Shown here one piece after another: positions 16,522 to 24,556 of a stretch of DNA of 64,000 nt. Below the pieces are notes generated by a model. The model searched no databases and had not been told where the DNA came from. It worked only from the letters and a program-made list of their open reading frames with translations. The DNA lies in assembly GCA_018242505.1 (NCBI GenBank), contig JAFEBU010000071.1, positions 1-64,000 of the forward strand, given 5' to 3'. Source of the stretch: Pseudomonadota bacterium (GTDB lineage: Bacteria; Pseudomonadota; Alphaproteobacteria; Reyranellales; Reyranellaceae). Positions within the stretch are counted from its first letter, which is position 1; every line of letters starts with the position of its first letter. Position numbers and translations under genes: made by a program.

Positions 16522-18333
16522 CTACTCGGCGGCGGCGAGCCTCTGGTTGTTCTGCGCGGCGGCAATCTTGGCGCGTGCCAGATCCTCGCCGCGCTTCTTG
16601 AGGACGGCGGCCTCGCCCCCTGCCGTCTCGGCGAACAGGGCGAGCTTGTCCATGTCCTCGTCGACCACGGGTTCGAGGGCGAGATCCGTATACTCGAGAC
16701 GGTTGGGGTCGTGCTTCACTTTCTGGCCGATACGCCAGCCCTGCCAGGCGAGCCGGGCATAGATCTTGAGCTTCTTCCAGCTCTCGACGGCGAGCTTGTA
16801 ATGGAACACGCCGATCGGCTCGATCTTCATGCCGTATCGGCGGTCGCGGCGATACTTCATGCGCACGATGCCGCCTTCCAATGGATGGATGCCCTCGGCC
16901 TCGAACATGATCTTGAACATGGTCATGAACTGGGCGGGCTCGGCCGGATTGCGACCCTTGATGGAACCGTGCCGGCGCGCCACCGTCTCGATGTGTTCGG
17001 CCGTGTAGTAGGCCTTCCAGGCGTCTCGGTAGGTCTGGTCGAACTCCGCATCGCTCATTGTCGGGTGATGGACGACCCTGTGATGGAGGTCGTATTTGTT
17101 GAGATCGGCATCCATCCAGACACCCCGCTTCCAGAGGGTCTGGTGGTCTTCCGAGCCGGGCAGGGGGGTGAGGATGAAGAGTTCGAGGATGTCGAGCGGC
17201 AATTCCTTCTTGATGATCTCCATGTCGCGCAGCACCGACTCGCGCGTGTCGCCGGGAAAGCCGTAGATGTAGCCCGCCCAGGTGGAGATGCCGGCCTTGT
17301 GCCAGGTCTGCAGCATGCGGCGATATTCGGTGATCTTGTTCTGCCGCTTCTTCGCCGCCAGCAGATTGTCGGGATTGATGTTCTCGAGACCGATGAAGAC
17401 GCGATAGACACCCGCCCATTGCGCCTTGGCGATGAAGTTGGGAATACGGTGGCACTGCGTATCGACCTGGATGATCAGGGACGTCTGAATGCCCTCATTT
17501 TCCTTGAGCTCGATCAGCCGATCGAAGAATTCCTCCCAGTGCCGGTTCCGGGCCATGTTGTCGTCGGTGATGAAGAACGACGTGATACCCTGCTTGTAGT
17601 TCTCGCGGATGATGGCCTCGAGATCGTCGGCATTGCGGAAGCGGCTCTTGCGGCCCTGTACATTGATGATGGTGCAGAACGAGCATTGGAAAGGGCAGCC
17701 GCGGCCAAGGTCGAAGCTCGATCGGCGGCCCTCGTTGCGCGCCAGCGCCGCCGGCGGCAGGTTCGGCGTCGGCGCACCTTCGATGCCGGGTAGATCGGTC
17801 ATATAATTATAGAGCGGCTTCAGACGGCCGTGCCATGCATCCTGCAATATGATGTCGAGACGGCCTTCTTCCGCTTCACCGGCAAAAATCGAGATGCCCA
17901 TGTCCATGGCAGCCTGGATCTCGGGCGGCACGACCGGCAGCATCGAGAGGCAGCCTGCGGCATGGAAACCGCCCAGTGCCACGGGGAGACCGGCCTTGAT
18001 GAACTGCCGGGCAAGGTCGACCGCGCGTGGAAATTGATTGCTCTGCACACCGACCAGACAGACCAGCCCCCTGCCGCCATTCCTGCGGACGTCGCGCACG
18101 ATGCGGTCCGGACGTACGCGCGTATTGGTCTCGTCGAACGGCTTGATGACGATCTCGACATCGGATCCCAGCACCTGCCGCCGCCGGCAGTCATCGCCAA
18201 GCCCGTAGAGCGCCGCCAGCGTGTTGGACGGGATGTGGGATCTCAACCACGTGATGGGGTAGCCATCGTCGTCGTAGTGTGTGGGCTTGATCAGGATGAG
18301 CTGAAAACGTGTCGTTGTGGCTGACCCGCCCAT
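16522..18333 (-). CDS. B12-binding-domain radical SAM protein
   Basis: 603 aa. The N-terminal 190 residues resemble a cobalamin-binding Rossmann fold (IVRDVRRNGGRGLVCLVGVQ, GLPVALGGFHA). The radical SAM cluster motif C213-x3-C217-x2-C220 is in DLGRGCPFQCSFCTI, followed by a TIM-barrel with GLENINPD and IYGFPGDTRESV. A ~130-residue C-terminal extension ends in a charged helix. These enzymes often methylate or rearrange unreactive carbons (hopanoid, bacteriochlorophyll, lipid or RiPP chemistry); the substrate is unknown. The ribosome-binding site lies in the loop of a small hairpin (18335-18363). Confidence 0.9.
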   Translation of the reverse strand: MGGSATTTRFQLILIKPTHYDDDGYPITWLRSHIPSNTLAALYGLGDDCRRRQVLGSDVEIVIKPFDETNTRVRPDRIVRDVRRNGGRGLVCLVGVQSNQFPRAVDLARQFIKAGLPVALGGFHAAGCLSMLPVVPPEIQAAMDMGISIFAGEAEEGRLDIILQDAWHGRLKPLYNYMTDLPGIEGAPTPNLPPAALARNEGRRSSFDLGRGCPFQCSFCTIINVQGRKSRFRNADDLEAIIRENYKQGITSFFITDDNMARNRHWEEFFDRLIELKENEGIQTSLIIQVDTQCHRIPNFIAKAQWAGVYRVFIGLENINPDNLLAAKKRQNKITEYRRMLQTWHKAGISTWAGYIYGFPGDTRESVLRDMEIIKKELPLDILELFILTPLPGSEDHQTLWKRGVWMDADLNKYDLHHRVVHHPTMSDAEFDQTYRDAWKAYYTAEHIETVARRHGSIKGRNPAEPAQFMTMFKIMFEAEGIHPLEGGIVRMKYRRDRRYGMKIEPIGVFHYKLAVESWKKLKIYARLAWQGWRIGQKVKHDPNRLEYTDLALEPVVDEDMDKLALFAETAGGEAAVLKKRGEDLARAKIAAAQNNQRLAAAE

Positions 18334-18334
18334 C

Positions 18335-18363
18335 GCGGACTATCCCCCTTCGAAAAAGTCCGC
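18335..18363 (-). promoter_or_regulatory. Hairpin holding the ribosome-binding site of the radical SAM gene
   Basis: The 7-bp inverted repeat GCGGACT / AGTCCGC flanks a 15-nt loop containing AAGGGGGA on the minus strand. Its 3' arm ends one base before the ATG of the radical SAM gene. Such a hairpin could modulate ribosome access; no riboswitch core is recognised. The rest of the 301-bp divergent spacer to 18634 shows no gene. Confidence 0.35.
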
Positions 18364-18634
18364 GTGCTTTCCAGTCGCGCCGCTGACGGTTCGATCGAAT
18401 TGACGCTGCGCAGCAGAATTGCCGGCACATACCCCTAGTGTTGGCCAGGGAAAGACATTCCCCTTCAATACGTTATGCCCGGAATTTGTATCCCCGACAA
18501 GGGCGCCCAGCATCGGTTGGTTCTACCTCAGACCAGACGTGAGCAGAAGCCCATTGCATGGCGTCGAAGGAGCAGACACCCTGTCGTCATCGAGGCGCTC
18601 TTTGCGGCGCCGGTTGGGGGGAACTCAGCAAGAA

Positions 18635-19885
18635 GTGACGGTATTTGCGCTTGTTCCTGCGCTGGCGCCCTTCCAGATCCGTAGTTTCCGCTACCAGTGG
18701 CCAGCCGACCTTCTGGCGTCATGGGCATTCGAGATGGAAGGGGTGATCCTCGGCTGGTTCGTCCTGGTCGCCACCGGTTCCGTCGTCGCACTTGCCGTAT
18801 TTGGCTCCCTGCAATTTCTGGGCACGCTGGTGTCGCCGTTCTTCGGCATGGCGGGCGACCGGATTGGCAATCGCAACGTTCTTTGCTTGATGCGCATCAC
18901 CTATGTCGGCCTCGCTTCCTGCTTGATGCTGCTGTTCCTGACTGGGCATGCGGGAGCCGTATCGGTATTCGCCCTGGCTGCCATCATGGGCCTCGTCAGG
19001 CCATCGGACATCACGCTGCGCAACCTCCTGGTGGGCGAGACCATGCCGGCCGAGCTCTTGATGCGCGCCATGAGTGTCTCGCGCATGACCGCTGACTCGG
19101 CGCGGGTGGTCGGCGCCCTTTCCGGCGCGACGCTGATGGCGACGCTCGGCTCGGCGCCTGCCTACATGGTGATCTGCGGTGTCTATGGCCTGAGCTTCCT
19201 GCTCACGCTCAATGTCGGCCTCAAGCGGGTGCGCGTTCTCGGCGAGGAGGCTGTGCCCTCGTCGCCGATCCGGGCGCTCAAGGAGGGCTTCACCTATGTG
19301 TGGTCGACACCCGACGTGCGCGCGGCGACGCTTCTCGCCTTTCTGATGAACTTCGCGGCCTATCCGCTGGTCAATGCCCTGCTGGCGCATGTTGCCAAGG
19401 ACATCTACGGCCTCGATCAGACCGGGCTTGGCTGGCTGATTGCGAGTTTTGCGGTGGGGGCCCTCATAGGTTCGATTCTTCTCTCGTTGCATGGAGCACG
19501 AATTCCCGCCGCCCGGACGATGATCGCCTTTGCGCTCGTCTGGTTCTCCCTGAACCTGATTTTCTCCTGGATCGAGACGCCGCGTTGGGGCGAAGCCCTG
19601 CTGATCCTGATCGGCATGGCGCAGAGTTTCTGCATGGTCCCGATGGCGGTGATCCTGCTGCGCACCGCCGATCCTGCCTTCCGAGGCCGGGTCATGGGGG
19701 TGCGCATGCTGGCCGTCTATGGCCTGCCGCTGGGCATGCTGCTCAGCGGGCCGATGATCGAGCATGTCGGCTTCGCGGTGACCGGGTCTTTGTTCAGCGT
19801 GGTCGGCATTACTTTCACGCTGTTGATCACTGCGCATTGGCGCGACCATCTGTGGCATCCGCAGGCCGCCGCCAATCGGCAGTAG
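18635..19885 (+). CDS. MFS transporter, MFS_3/enterobactin-exporter-like
   Basis: 416 aa from GTG 18635. The open frame extends 216 bp further upstream, but that part has no helix or motif and low plausibility. About 12 membrane helices; FQIRSFRYQWPADLLASWAFEME is a typical MFS_3 start in which an amphipathic helix leads to helix 1. Loop 2-3 reads GMAGDRIGNR and FRGRVMGVRML is before helix 11. Inner-membrane exporter with unknown substrate. LpxR follows 48 bp downstream. Confidence 0.82.
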   Translation: MTVFALVPALAPFQIRSFRYQWPADLLASWAFEMEGVILGWFVLVATGSVVALAVFGSLQFLGTLVSPFFGMAGDRIGNRNVLCLMRITYVGLASCLMLLFLTGHAGAVSVFALAAIMGLVRPSDITLRNLLVGETMPAELLMRAMSVSRMTADSARVVGALSGATLMATLGSAPAYMVICGVYGLSFLLTLNVGLKRVRVLGEEAVPSSPIRALKEGFTYVWSTPDVRAATLLAFLMNFAAYPLVNALLAHVAKDIYGLDQTGLGWLIASFAVGALIGSILLSLHGARIPAARTMIAFALVWFSLNLIFSWIETPRWGEALLILIGMAQSFCMVPMAVILLRTADPAFRGRVMGVRMLAVYGLPLGMLLSGPMIEHVGFAVTGSLFSVVGITFTLLITAHWRDHLWHPQAAANRQ

Positions 19886-19933
19886 GAACTTTCAGGTATC
19901 GGAGGCGTTGGCTTGCGACCGATTGAGGAACGC

Positions 19934-21007
19934 ATGCCCAAGACCCTCGCGCTGGGAGCCGCCTTCCTGCTTGCGGGCATCGTGCCTGCTGTCGCCCAGT
20001 CGATCCCGATCGATACCGCGCCTGAACCGGATGAGCAGCGGAGTATCTTCACCTTTCAGGTCGAGAACGATTTCTTCAATATCGTCGGGAAATCGGACCG
20101 CGACTATACCAACGGTGTGCGGATCGGCTGGTTGTCGCCTGCCCTGCCTGGCTTGCCCGAAGGATGGGCGAGAATGCTCACCATGCCGACCATATTTGGG
20201 GAGGGACCCGCCAGCTCCGTCACGCGACGTGTCGGCGTGTCGATCGGCCAGAATCTCTACACGCCGCAGGACACGGAAACGGCCCAGCCGATTCTTAACG
20301 ACCGGCCTTATGCAGCCTGGCTCTATATGAGCGTCGCCCTGCAATCGACCTACAAGAGGATCGATCCCCAAACGGGCAGAAGCGATCCGGTCCGACTCGA
20401 CACGCTGCAGCTCGATTTAGGTTTGGTCGGACCCGCAGCCGGCGGCGCCTTCGTGCAGAACAATTTCCATCGGCTGATCAATGACGGTCCAGCCAATGGC
20501 TGGGCCAACCAGCTTTACAACGAGCCGACGCTCGATCTTACCTTCGAGCGACGATGGCGGACCGGACAGGGCGTCGTCCTCGATCAGCCGAGACTCGAAT
20601 ACGATGTCGTGCCCTCGGTCGCGCTCTCCGTCGGGAACGCCTCGACTTACGCCAGCGTCGGCGGCCTGCTGCGCGTCGGCAAGGATCTGCACGCCGATTT
20701 CGGCCCACCGCGACCGCGCCCGGCGCTTCCCGGTTCCGAAGGATTTGTTGGCAGCGGATTCGCCTGGTACCTGTTCTTCGGTGTGACCGGCGAGGCGGTG
20801 GCACGCAATATGTTCCTCGACGGCAATGCCGGCGGCAACAGCATGCACGTCACCCATCGGCCCCTCGTCGCCGAGGGCACAGTGGGCTTGGTGCTGCTGT
20901 TTCGGGGCATGCGCGTTTCCTTTACCCAGGTCCTGCGCACGCCCGAATTCTTCGAGCGCGACCGGTTCGATCAGTACGCCTCGATCAACGTCGCGTTCCG
21001 CTACTGA
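19934..21007 (+). CDS. LpxR-family lipid A deacylase, outer membrane
   Basis: 357 aa from MPKTLALG, behind GAGGAA; a 7-residue longer reading from TTG is less likely. Signal peptide ends AVAQ-S. The family signature is clear: FTFQVENDFFN, then DRDYTNGVRIGW, and RPYAAWLY. Asn, Asp and Thr of the first motifs form the Ca-dependent active site in LpxR. The C-terminus ends ASINVAFRY with a terminal aromatic residue, as expected for an outer-membrane beta-barrel. It removes 3'-acyloxyacyl groups from lipid A. Confidence 0.88.
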   Translation: MPKTLALGAAFLLAGIVPAVAQSIPIDTAPEPDEQRSIFTFQVENDFFNIVGKSDRDYTNGVRIGWLSPALPGLPEGWARMLTMPTIFGEGPASSVTRRVGVSIGQNLYTPQDTETAQPILNDRPYAAWLYMSVALQSTYKRIDPQTGRSDPVRLDTLQLDLGLVGPAAGGAFVQNNFHRLINDGPANGWANQLYNEPTLDLTFERRWRTGQGVVLDQPRLEYDVVPSVALSVGNASTYASVGGLLRVGKDLHADFGPPRPRPALPGSEGFVGSGFAWYLFFGVTGEAVARNMFLDGNAGGNSMHVTHRPLVAEGTVGLVLLFRGMRVSFTQVLRTPEFFERDRFDQYASINVAFRY

Positions 21008-21021
21008 TGGATTGATAGATC

Positions 21022-21056
21022 GCTCTTGATGGGCCTAGATGCGGCCCATCAAGAGC
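21022..21056. repeat. Perfect 14-bp inverted repeat between convergent genes
   Basis: GCTCTTGATGGGCC and its complement are separated by 7 bp. The repeat overlaps the last codons and stop of the DUF3309 gene. It probably acts as a bidirectional transcription stop between lpxR (+) and DUF3309 (-), but neither side has a U-tract, so the role is uncertain. Confidence 0.6.
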
Positions 21057-21190
21057 AGGATGATCACGATGATCGCGATCAATCCGATGCCGCCGCTGGG
21101 GTAGTAGCCCCAGCCGCTGCTATAGGGCCAGGTCGGCAACGCGCCGAGCAATATCAGGATCAGGATGATCAGGAGGATAGTGCCCAGCAT
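21035..21190 (-). CDS. DUF3309 small membrane protein
   Basis: 51 aa, two hydrophobic helices flanking a short polar, aromatic loop: MLGTILLIILILILLGALP, then WPYSSGWGYYPSGG, then IGLIAIIVIILLLMGRI. This is the DUF3309 layout (the common PTWPYS..WGY..SGG core). AGGAGA precedes the ATG. Function is unknown; such genes often sit near stress-response genes. It lies just downstream of Fe-SOD on the same strand. Confidence 0.85.
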   Translation of the reverse strand: MLGTILLIILILILLGALPTWPYSSGWGYYPSGGIGLIAIIVIILLLMGRI

Positions 21191-21206
21191 GTTGCCGTTC
21201 TCCTAG

Positions 21207-21821
21207 TTAGCCGAGATTTTTCTCCGCAAACGACCAGTTCACGAGCTTGTCCAGCCACGCCGTCACGTGGTCGGGGCGGCGATTCTGGAAGTCGAGATAG
21301 TAGGCGTGCTCCCACACATCCGCTGTGAGCAGCGGCGTCTCGCCATGCGCGATCGGTGTGTCGGCGTTAGACGTGGTGGTGATCTTGAGTTTGCCGTCCG
21401 CTCCCTTGACGAGCCAAGCCCAGCCGCTGCCGAACTGCGCGACTGCCGCTTTCTGGAAGGCGTCCTTGAATTCCTTTACGCCGCCGAAGCTCGATTGCAG
21501 TGCATCCTTGAGCTTGCCGGTAGGCTCGCCGCCTTTGGGCGACATGCTCTCCCAATAGAAATTGTGGTTCCAGATTTGACCTGCGTTGTTGAAGATCGCC
21601 TTGTCCTTGTCGTTCTTGGCCGACTTCGCGACGATTTCCTCGAGCGCCATGCCGTCGTAGCTGGTGCCGACAATCAATTCATTCAGCTTGTTCACATAGG
21701 CCGCATGATGCTTGCCGTAGTGGAACGACATGGTCTTGGCCGAGATCACGGGCTCAAGGGCGTTCTCGGCATAGGATAGCTTGGGGAGGCTGAAAGCGTG
21801 CTTGGGCTTGTCCGATGGCAT
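21207..21821 (-). CDS. sodB: Superoxide dismutase, Fe type
   Basis: 204 aa, slightly extended N-terminus (MPSDKPKHAFSL). Metal ligands appear in FHYGKHHAAYV (His), WNHNFYW (His) and DVWEHAYYLDFQ (Asp, His). NNAGQIWNH has the Gln typical of Fe enzymes in place of the Mn-type GGHxNH arrangement, and AQFGSGWAWLV is also Fe-type. Cytosolic, no signal peptide. A Fur-box-like site lies upstream in the spacer shared with bacterioferritin. Confidence 0.94.
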   Translation of the reverse strand: MPSDKPKHAFSLPKLSYAENALEPVISAKTMSFHYGKHHAAYVNKLNELIVGTSYDGMALEEIVAKSAKNDKDKAIFNNAGQIWNHNFYWESMSPKGGEPTGKLKDALQSSFGGVKEFKDAFQKAAVAQFGSGWAWLVKGADGKLKITTTSNADTPIAHGETPLLTADVWEHAYYLDFQNRRPDHVTAWLDKLVNWSFAEKNLG

Positions 21822-21936
21822 GACTAACTCCTGGCGTTGAGACGGCCCGCACTATGAAACGTTCGCCTGAATTTATTGTTGCGTCGCTTTTTCGCAGGCA
21901 GACGCGCCGCGAAACTGCATCATCCGCGGATTTCTG

Positions 21937-21951
21937 AGCGAACGATTCTCA
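21937..21951. promoter_or_regulatory. Fur-box-like site between sodB and bfr
   Basis: AGCGAACGATTCTCA resembles the 15-bp GCGAAT-n-ATTCTCA/CGCA type of proteobacterial Fur box, with two apparent mismatches from the form I remember. It sits 116 bp from the sodB start and 74 bp from the bfr start, so it could act on either. Confidence 0.45.
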
Positions 21952-22024
21952 ATCGCGCGCTCTTCGATTGCCTTGTCGGCAGAGGTCGGTGTCTAAAGGC
22001 GAGGCGTCACCTTGGAGGCCTGTC

Positions 22025-22510
22025 ATGAGAGGCAACCCTCAGATCATTGCCGAATTGAACAAGCTCCTGAAGAACGAGCTGACGGCGATAAATCAGTATT
22101 TCTTGCATGCCCGGATGTTGAAGCACTGGGGCTTCGAGCGGCTGGGAAAGAAGATCTACGACGAATCGATCGGCGAGATGAAACACGCCGACCGGTTGAT
22201 TCAGCGCATTCTGCTGCTTGAGGGGCTGCCCAATCTGCAGGATCTTGGCCGACTCGGTGTCGGCGAAACCGTTGCCGAATGCCTGAGTGCCGACTTGAGG
22301 TTGGAGACTGCGGCGAGGACGGATCTGGTTACGGCGGTTGCGGCTTGCGAGACGGCGCAGGACTATGTGAGCCGCGAGCTCGCGGTCGATATTCTGGAAG
22401 ATGCCGAGGCTCACATCGACTTCCTCGAGACCGAGCTTGCGTTGTTGGAGAAGGTCGGCGAGCAGAACTACCTGCAAACCCAGATCGGCGACGGGAAGGA
22501 GCCGGGGTAG
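22025..22510 (+). CDS. bfr: Bacterioferritin
   Basis: 161 aa from ATG 22025, behind GGAGG. The ferroxidase ligands E18, E51 and H54 are present, and AEAHID near residue 127 supplies the second Glu/His pair. Met52 in GEMKHAD is the heme-bridging ligand. The C-terminus QNYLQTQIG is conserved. A 24-mer storing iron as ferric mineral. The gene for its reductase partner Bfd is 88 bp away on the other strand, so the two are convergent. Confidence 0.95.
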   Translation: MRGNPQIIAELNKLLKNELTAINQYFLHARMLKHWGFERLGKKIYDESIGEMKHADRLIQRILLLEGLPNLQDLGRLGVGETVAECLSADLRLETAARTDLVTAVAACETAQDYVSRELAVDILEDAEAHIDFLETELALLEKVGEQNYLQTQIGDGKEPG

Positions 22511-22597
22511 CAAGCCGCCAGCCGCGTATCAGCCAGGCATCGGATCATACCGATCCCTTGCTATCGGGGCTCGGGTTGACGTGACGGGAGTTCGAGA

Positions 22598-22801
22598 TCA
22601 GTCGGCGGCGAGAAGGGTTTGGGGCGCTGCCTGCTCTGAAATGATGGTCTGATCGATCCGCTTGCGCATGTCCGATGCGCAGCCGCCGCATTGAGGGCTA
22701 TGGCCACAGGCCCGGAAGACATCCACCGGCCGGCGCGCTCCGGCGCGGACAGCGGCGTCGACATCACGATCTCGAATGGCCCGGCACACACAGATATACA
22801 T
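22598..22801 (-). CDS. bfd: Bacterioferritin-associated ferredoxin
   Basis: 67 aa from MYICVCRAI. Cysteines 4, 6, 38 and 41 (CVC and CGGC) are the four [2Fe-2S] ligands of Bfd, with an extra Cys32. It reduces ferric iron in bacterioferritin to release it. A palindromic Fur-box-like site is 35 bp upstream, fitting induction under iron shortage. A 95-aa reading that starts at 22885 is rejected because the conserved family start is MYICVC. Confidence 0.93.
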   Translation of the reverse strand: MYICVCRAIRDRDVDAAVRAGARRPVDVFRACGHSPQCGGCASDMRKRIDQTIISEQAAPQTLLAAD

Positions 22802-22835
22802 TCGGACAGGCGTCTTTCTGTGCAAATCCATGCAG

Positions 22836-22852
22836 TTGCGACTTACTCGCAT
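22836..22852. promoter_or_regulatory. Fur-box-like palindrome upstream of bfd
   Basis: TTGCGACTTACTCGCAT holds the perfect 5-5-5 palindrome TGCGA-n5-TCGCA. This resembles Fur boxes of the TTGCGAAT-type seen in alphaproteobacteria. It is 35 bp from the bfd start and 54 bp from the acyl-CoA dehydrogenase start. Confidence 0.55.
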
Positions 22853-22905
22853 GAAGAAGGTAAGAGGCATTCGCAGCAGGGTCAAGGGCGAATCGGAGCC
22901 AAAAT

Positions 22906-24066
22906 ATGAGCCACTCCATCTTTAGCGAAGAGAACGACCTGATCCGGGCTCAGCTTCGTCGCTTCGTCGAGGAGAAGGTGAAGCCGGACGGCCCGAAATG
23001 GGAACAGTCGGGGTTCGTTCCACGGCGGATACTACGAGAGATGGGGGAACTCGGCTTTTTCTCGCTGCGGGTGCCCGAGGTGTTGGGTGGCGCCGGGCTC
23101 GATGCGCGGGCCTCGGTGGTTCTGGCCGAAGAGGTAGGGCGATCGACCCATGGTGGCTTCGCCATTACCGTCCTCGTCCATACGGATATGGCCAGCCCCC
23201 ATCTCGTCCGTTTCGGCAGCAAGCGGCAGCTCGAAAAGTATCTGCCGGGCATCATGGCAGGCACGACAATCACCGCCGTCGCCGTGACCGAGCCTGGCGC
23301 CGGCTCCGACGTCGCGGGTATGCGTACGCGTGCCGTCCATGATGGCGACGCCTATGTGTTGAATGGAACCAAGATGTTCATCACCAATGGCGTTCATGGC
23401 GATCTCTACTTTGTCGCTGCCCGCACCGATGCAGCCGCCAAGGGCAGCCGCGCCATCACCATGTTCATCGTCGAGAAGGGGACCCCGGGCTTTCGGGTCG
23501 GTCGCGCGCTCGACAAGACTGGATGGCTGAGCTCCGACACCGCCGAATTGGTGTTCGAGGAGTGTCGCGTGCCGGCCGAGAACGTTCTTGGCGAGGAGAA
23601 TCGTGGATTCTATTCCATCATGGCGAACTTCCAGAACGAGCGACTGGTGATCGGTGCGATGGCGATGGCCGAGGCCCGCGAGGCGATCCGCCTTACTTTC
23701 GACCATGTGAGCCAACGCACCGCCTTCGGCGTCCCCTTGTGGGAGAAGCAGGCGATTCGCCAGCGTCTGTCCCGCCGACTCGCCGAGGTTGAGGCGGCAC
23801 GACAGCTGGTGCACCACACCGCCTGGCTCGATGCCCAGGGCGTTGATTGTGTGGCGCAGGTCTCCATGGTGAAGGCGCTGGCCGGCGATCTGGTGAATGA
23901 GGTGCTGTACGACTGCGTGCAGTTCCATGGCGGCATGGGGTTCATGCGCGAGAGTGCGATCGAGCGCATGGCGCGCGATGCGCGCGTACAGGCAATCGGA
24001 GGCGGGGCCTCGGAGGTGATGCTGGAAGAAATCGCCAAGCGGTTCGGACAGGTCTTGTCAGACTGA
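22906..24066 (+). CDS. Acyl-CoA dehydrogenase
   Basis: 386 aa, standard ACAD length. VTEPGAGSDVAGM is ACAD signature 1 near residue 127, followed by GTKMFITNG and TAFGVPLWEKQAI. The usual C-terminal catalytic Glu region reads AIGGGASEVM, with no Glu at the MCAD position. E245 in NFQNERLV is where isovaleryl-CoA and long-chain enzymes carry the base, so the enzyme probably belongs to that type. FAD enzyme making trans-2-enoyl-CoA; MaoC and thioesterase genes follow. Confidence 0.9.
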   Translation: MSHSIFSEENDLIRAQLRRFVEEKVKPDGPKWEQSGFVPRRILREMGELGFFSLRVPEVLGGAGLDARASVVLAEEVGRSTHGGFAITVLVHTDMASPHLVRFGSKRQLEKYLPGIMAGTTITAVAVTEPGAGSDVAGMRTRAVHDGDAYVLNGTKMFITNGVHGDLYFVAARTDAAAKGSRAITMFIVEKGTPGFRVGRALDKTGWLSSDTAELVFEECRVPAENVLGEENRGFYSIMANFQNERLVIGAMAMAEAREAIRLTFDHVSQRTAFGVPLWEKQAIRQRLSRRLAEVEAARQLVHHTAWLDAQGVDCVAQVSMVKALAGDLVNEVLYDCVQFHGGMGFMRESAIERMARDARVQAIGGGASEVMLEEIAKRFGQVLSD

Positions 24067-24091
24067 GTAACGCGCCGCATCTTGCGCCCCG

Positions 24092-24556
24092 ATGGATGCA
24101 GCATTGAACGCTCCGCGCTATTGGGACGACTACGAGGTCGGCCAGAAATATCGGTTGGGCTCGACGAATTTCACGGAGCAGGAGATCGTCGATTTTGCAC
24201 AGCTCTACGATCCGCAAGATTTCCATCTCGATGCAAGTGCCGCGAAGGCGTCGCTGTTCGGCGGCCTCATTGCCTCGGGTTGGCAGGTCTGTGCAAAGTT
24301 GATGCGCCTCTTCGTCGACAACTATCTCGATAAGCGTACAGCGCTGGGCTCTCCCGGCGTCGACGAGATTCGCTGGTTGCGGCCCGTGCGGCCGGGCGAC
24401 ACGCTGACGGCCTGGGTCGAGTGTGCCGCGAAGATCCCGTCCAAGAGCAAACCCGAACTCGGTATCGTCCACGAGACCTGGCACGCCGTGAACCAGAAGG
24501 GCGAGCTCGTCATGACGGCCAGGGGCATCAACATGATCCGCCGGCGACCGGCATGA
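24092..24556 (+). CDS. MaoC-like dehydratase
   Basis: 154 aa hotdog fold. FTEQEIVDFAQLYDPQDFHLDASAAK carries the (R)-hydratase motif (Asp and His), followed by FGGLIASGWQVCAKLM. It probably hydrates enoyl-CoA made by the dehydrogenase 25 bp upstream. Its stop overlaps the next start by 4 bp. Confidence 0.88.
   Translation: MDAALNAPRYWDDYEVGQKYRLGSTNFTEQEIVDFAQLYDPQDFHLDASAAKASLFGGLIASGWQVCAKLMRLFVDNYLDKRTALGSPGVDEIRWLRPVRPGDTLTAWVECAAKIPSKSKPELGIVHETWHAVNQKGELVMTARGINMIRRRPA

Noticed and set aside
18419..18634. N-terminal extension of the MFS gene
   Set aside because: No membrane helix or motif before GTG 18635; the extension reads as noise.
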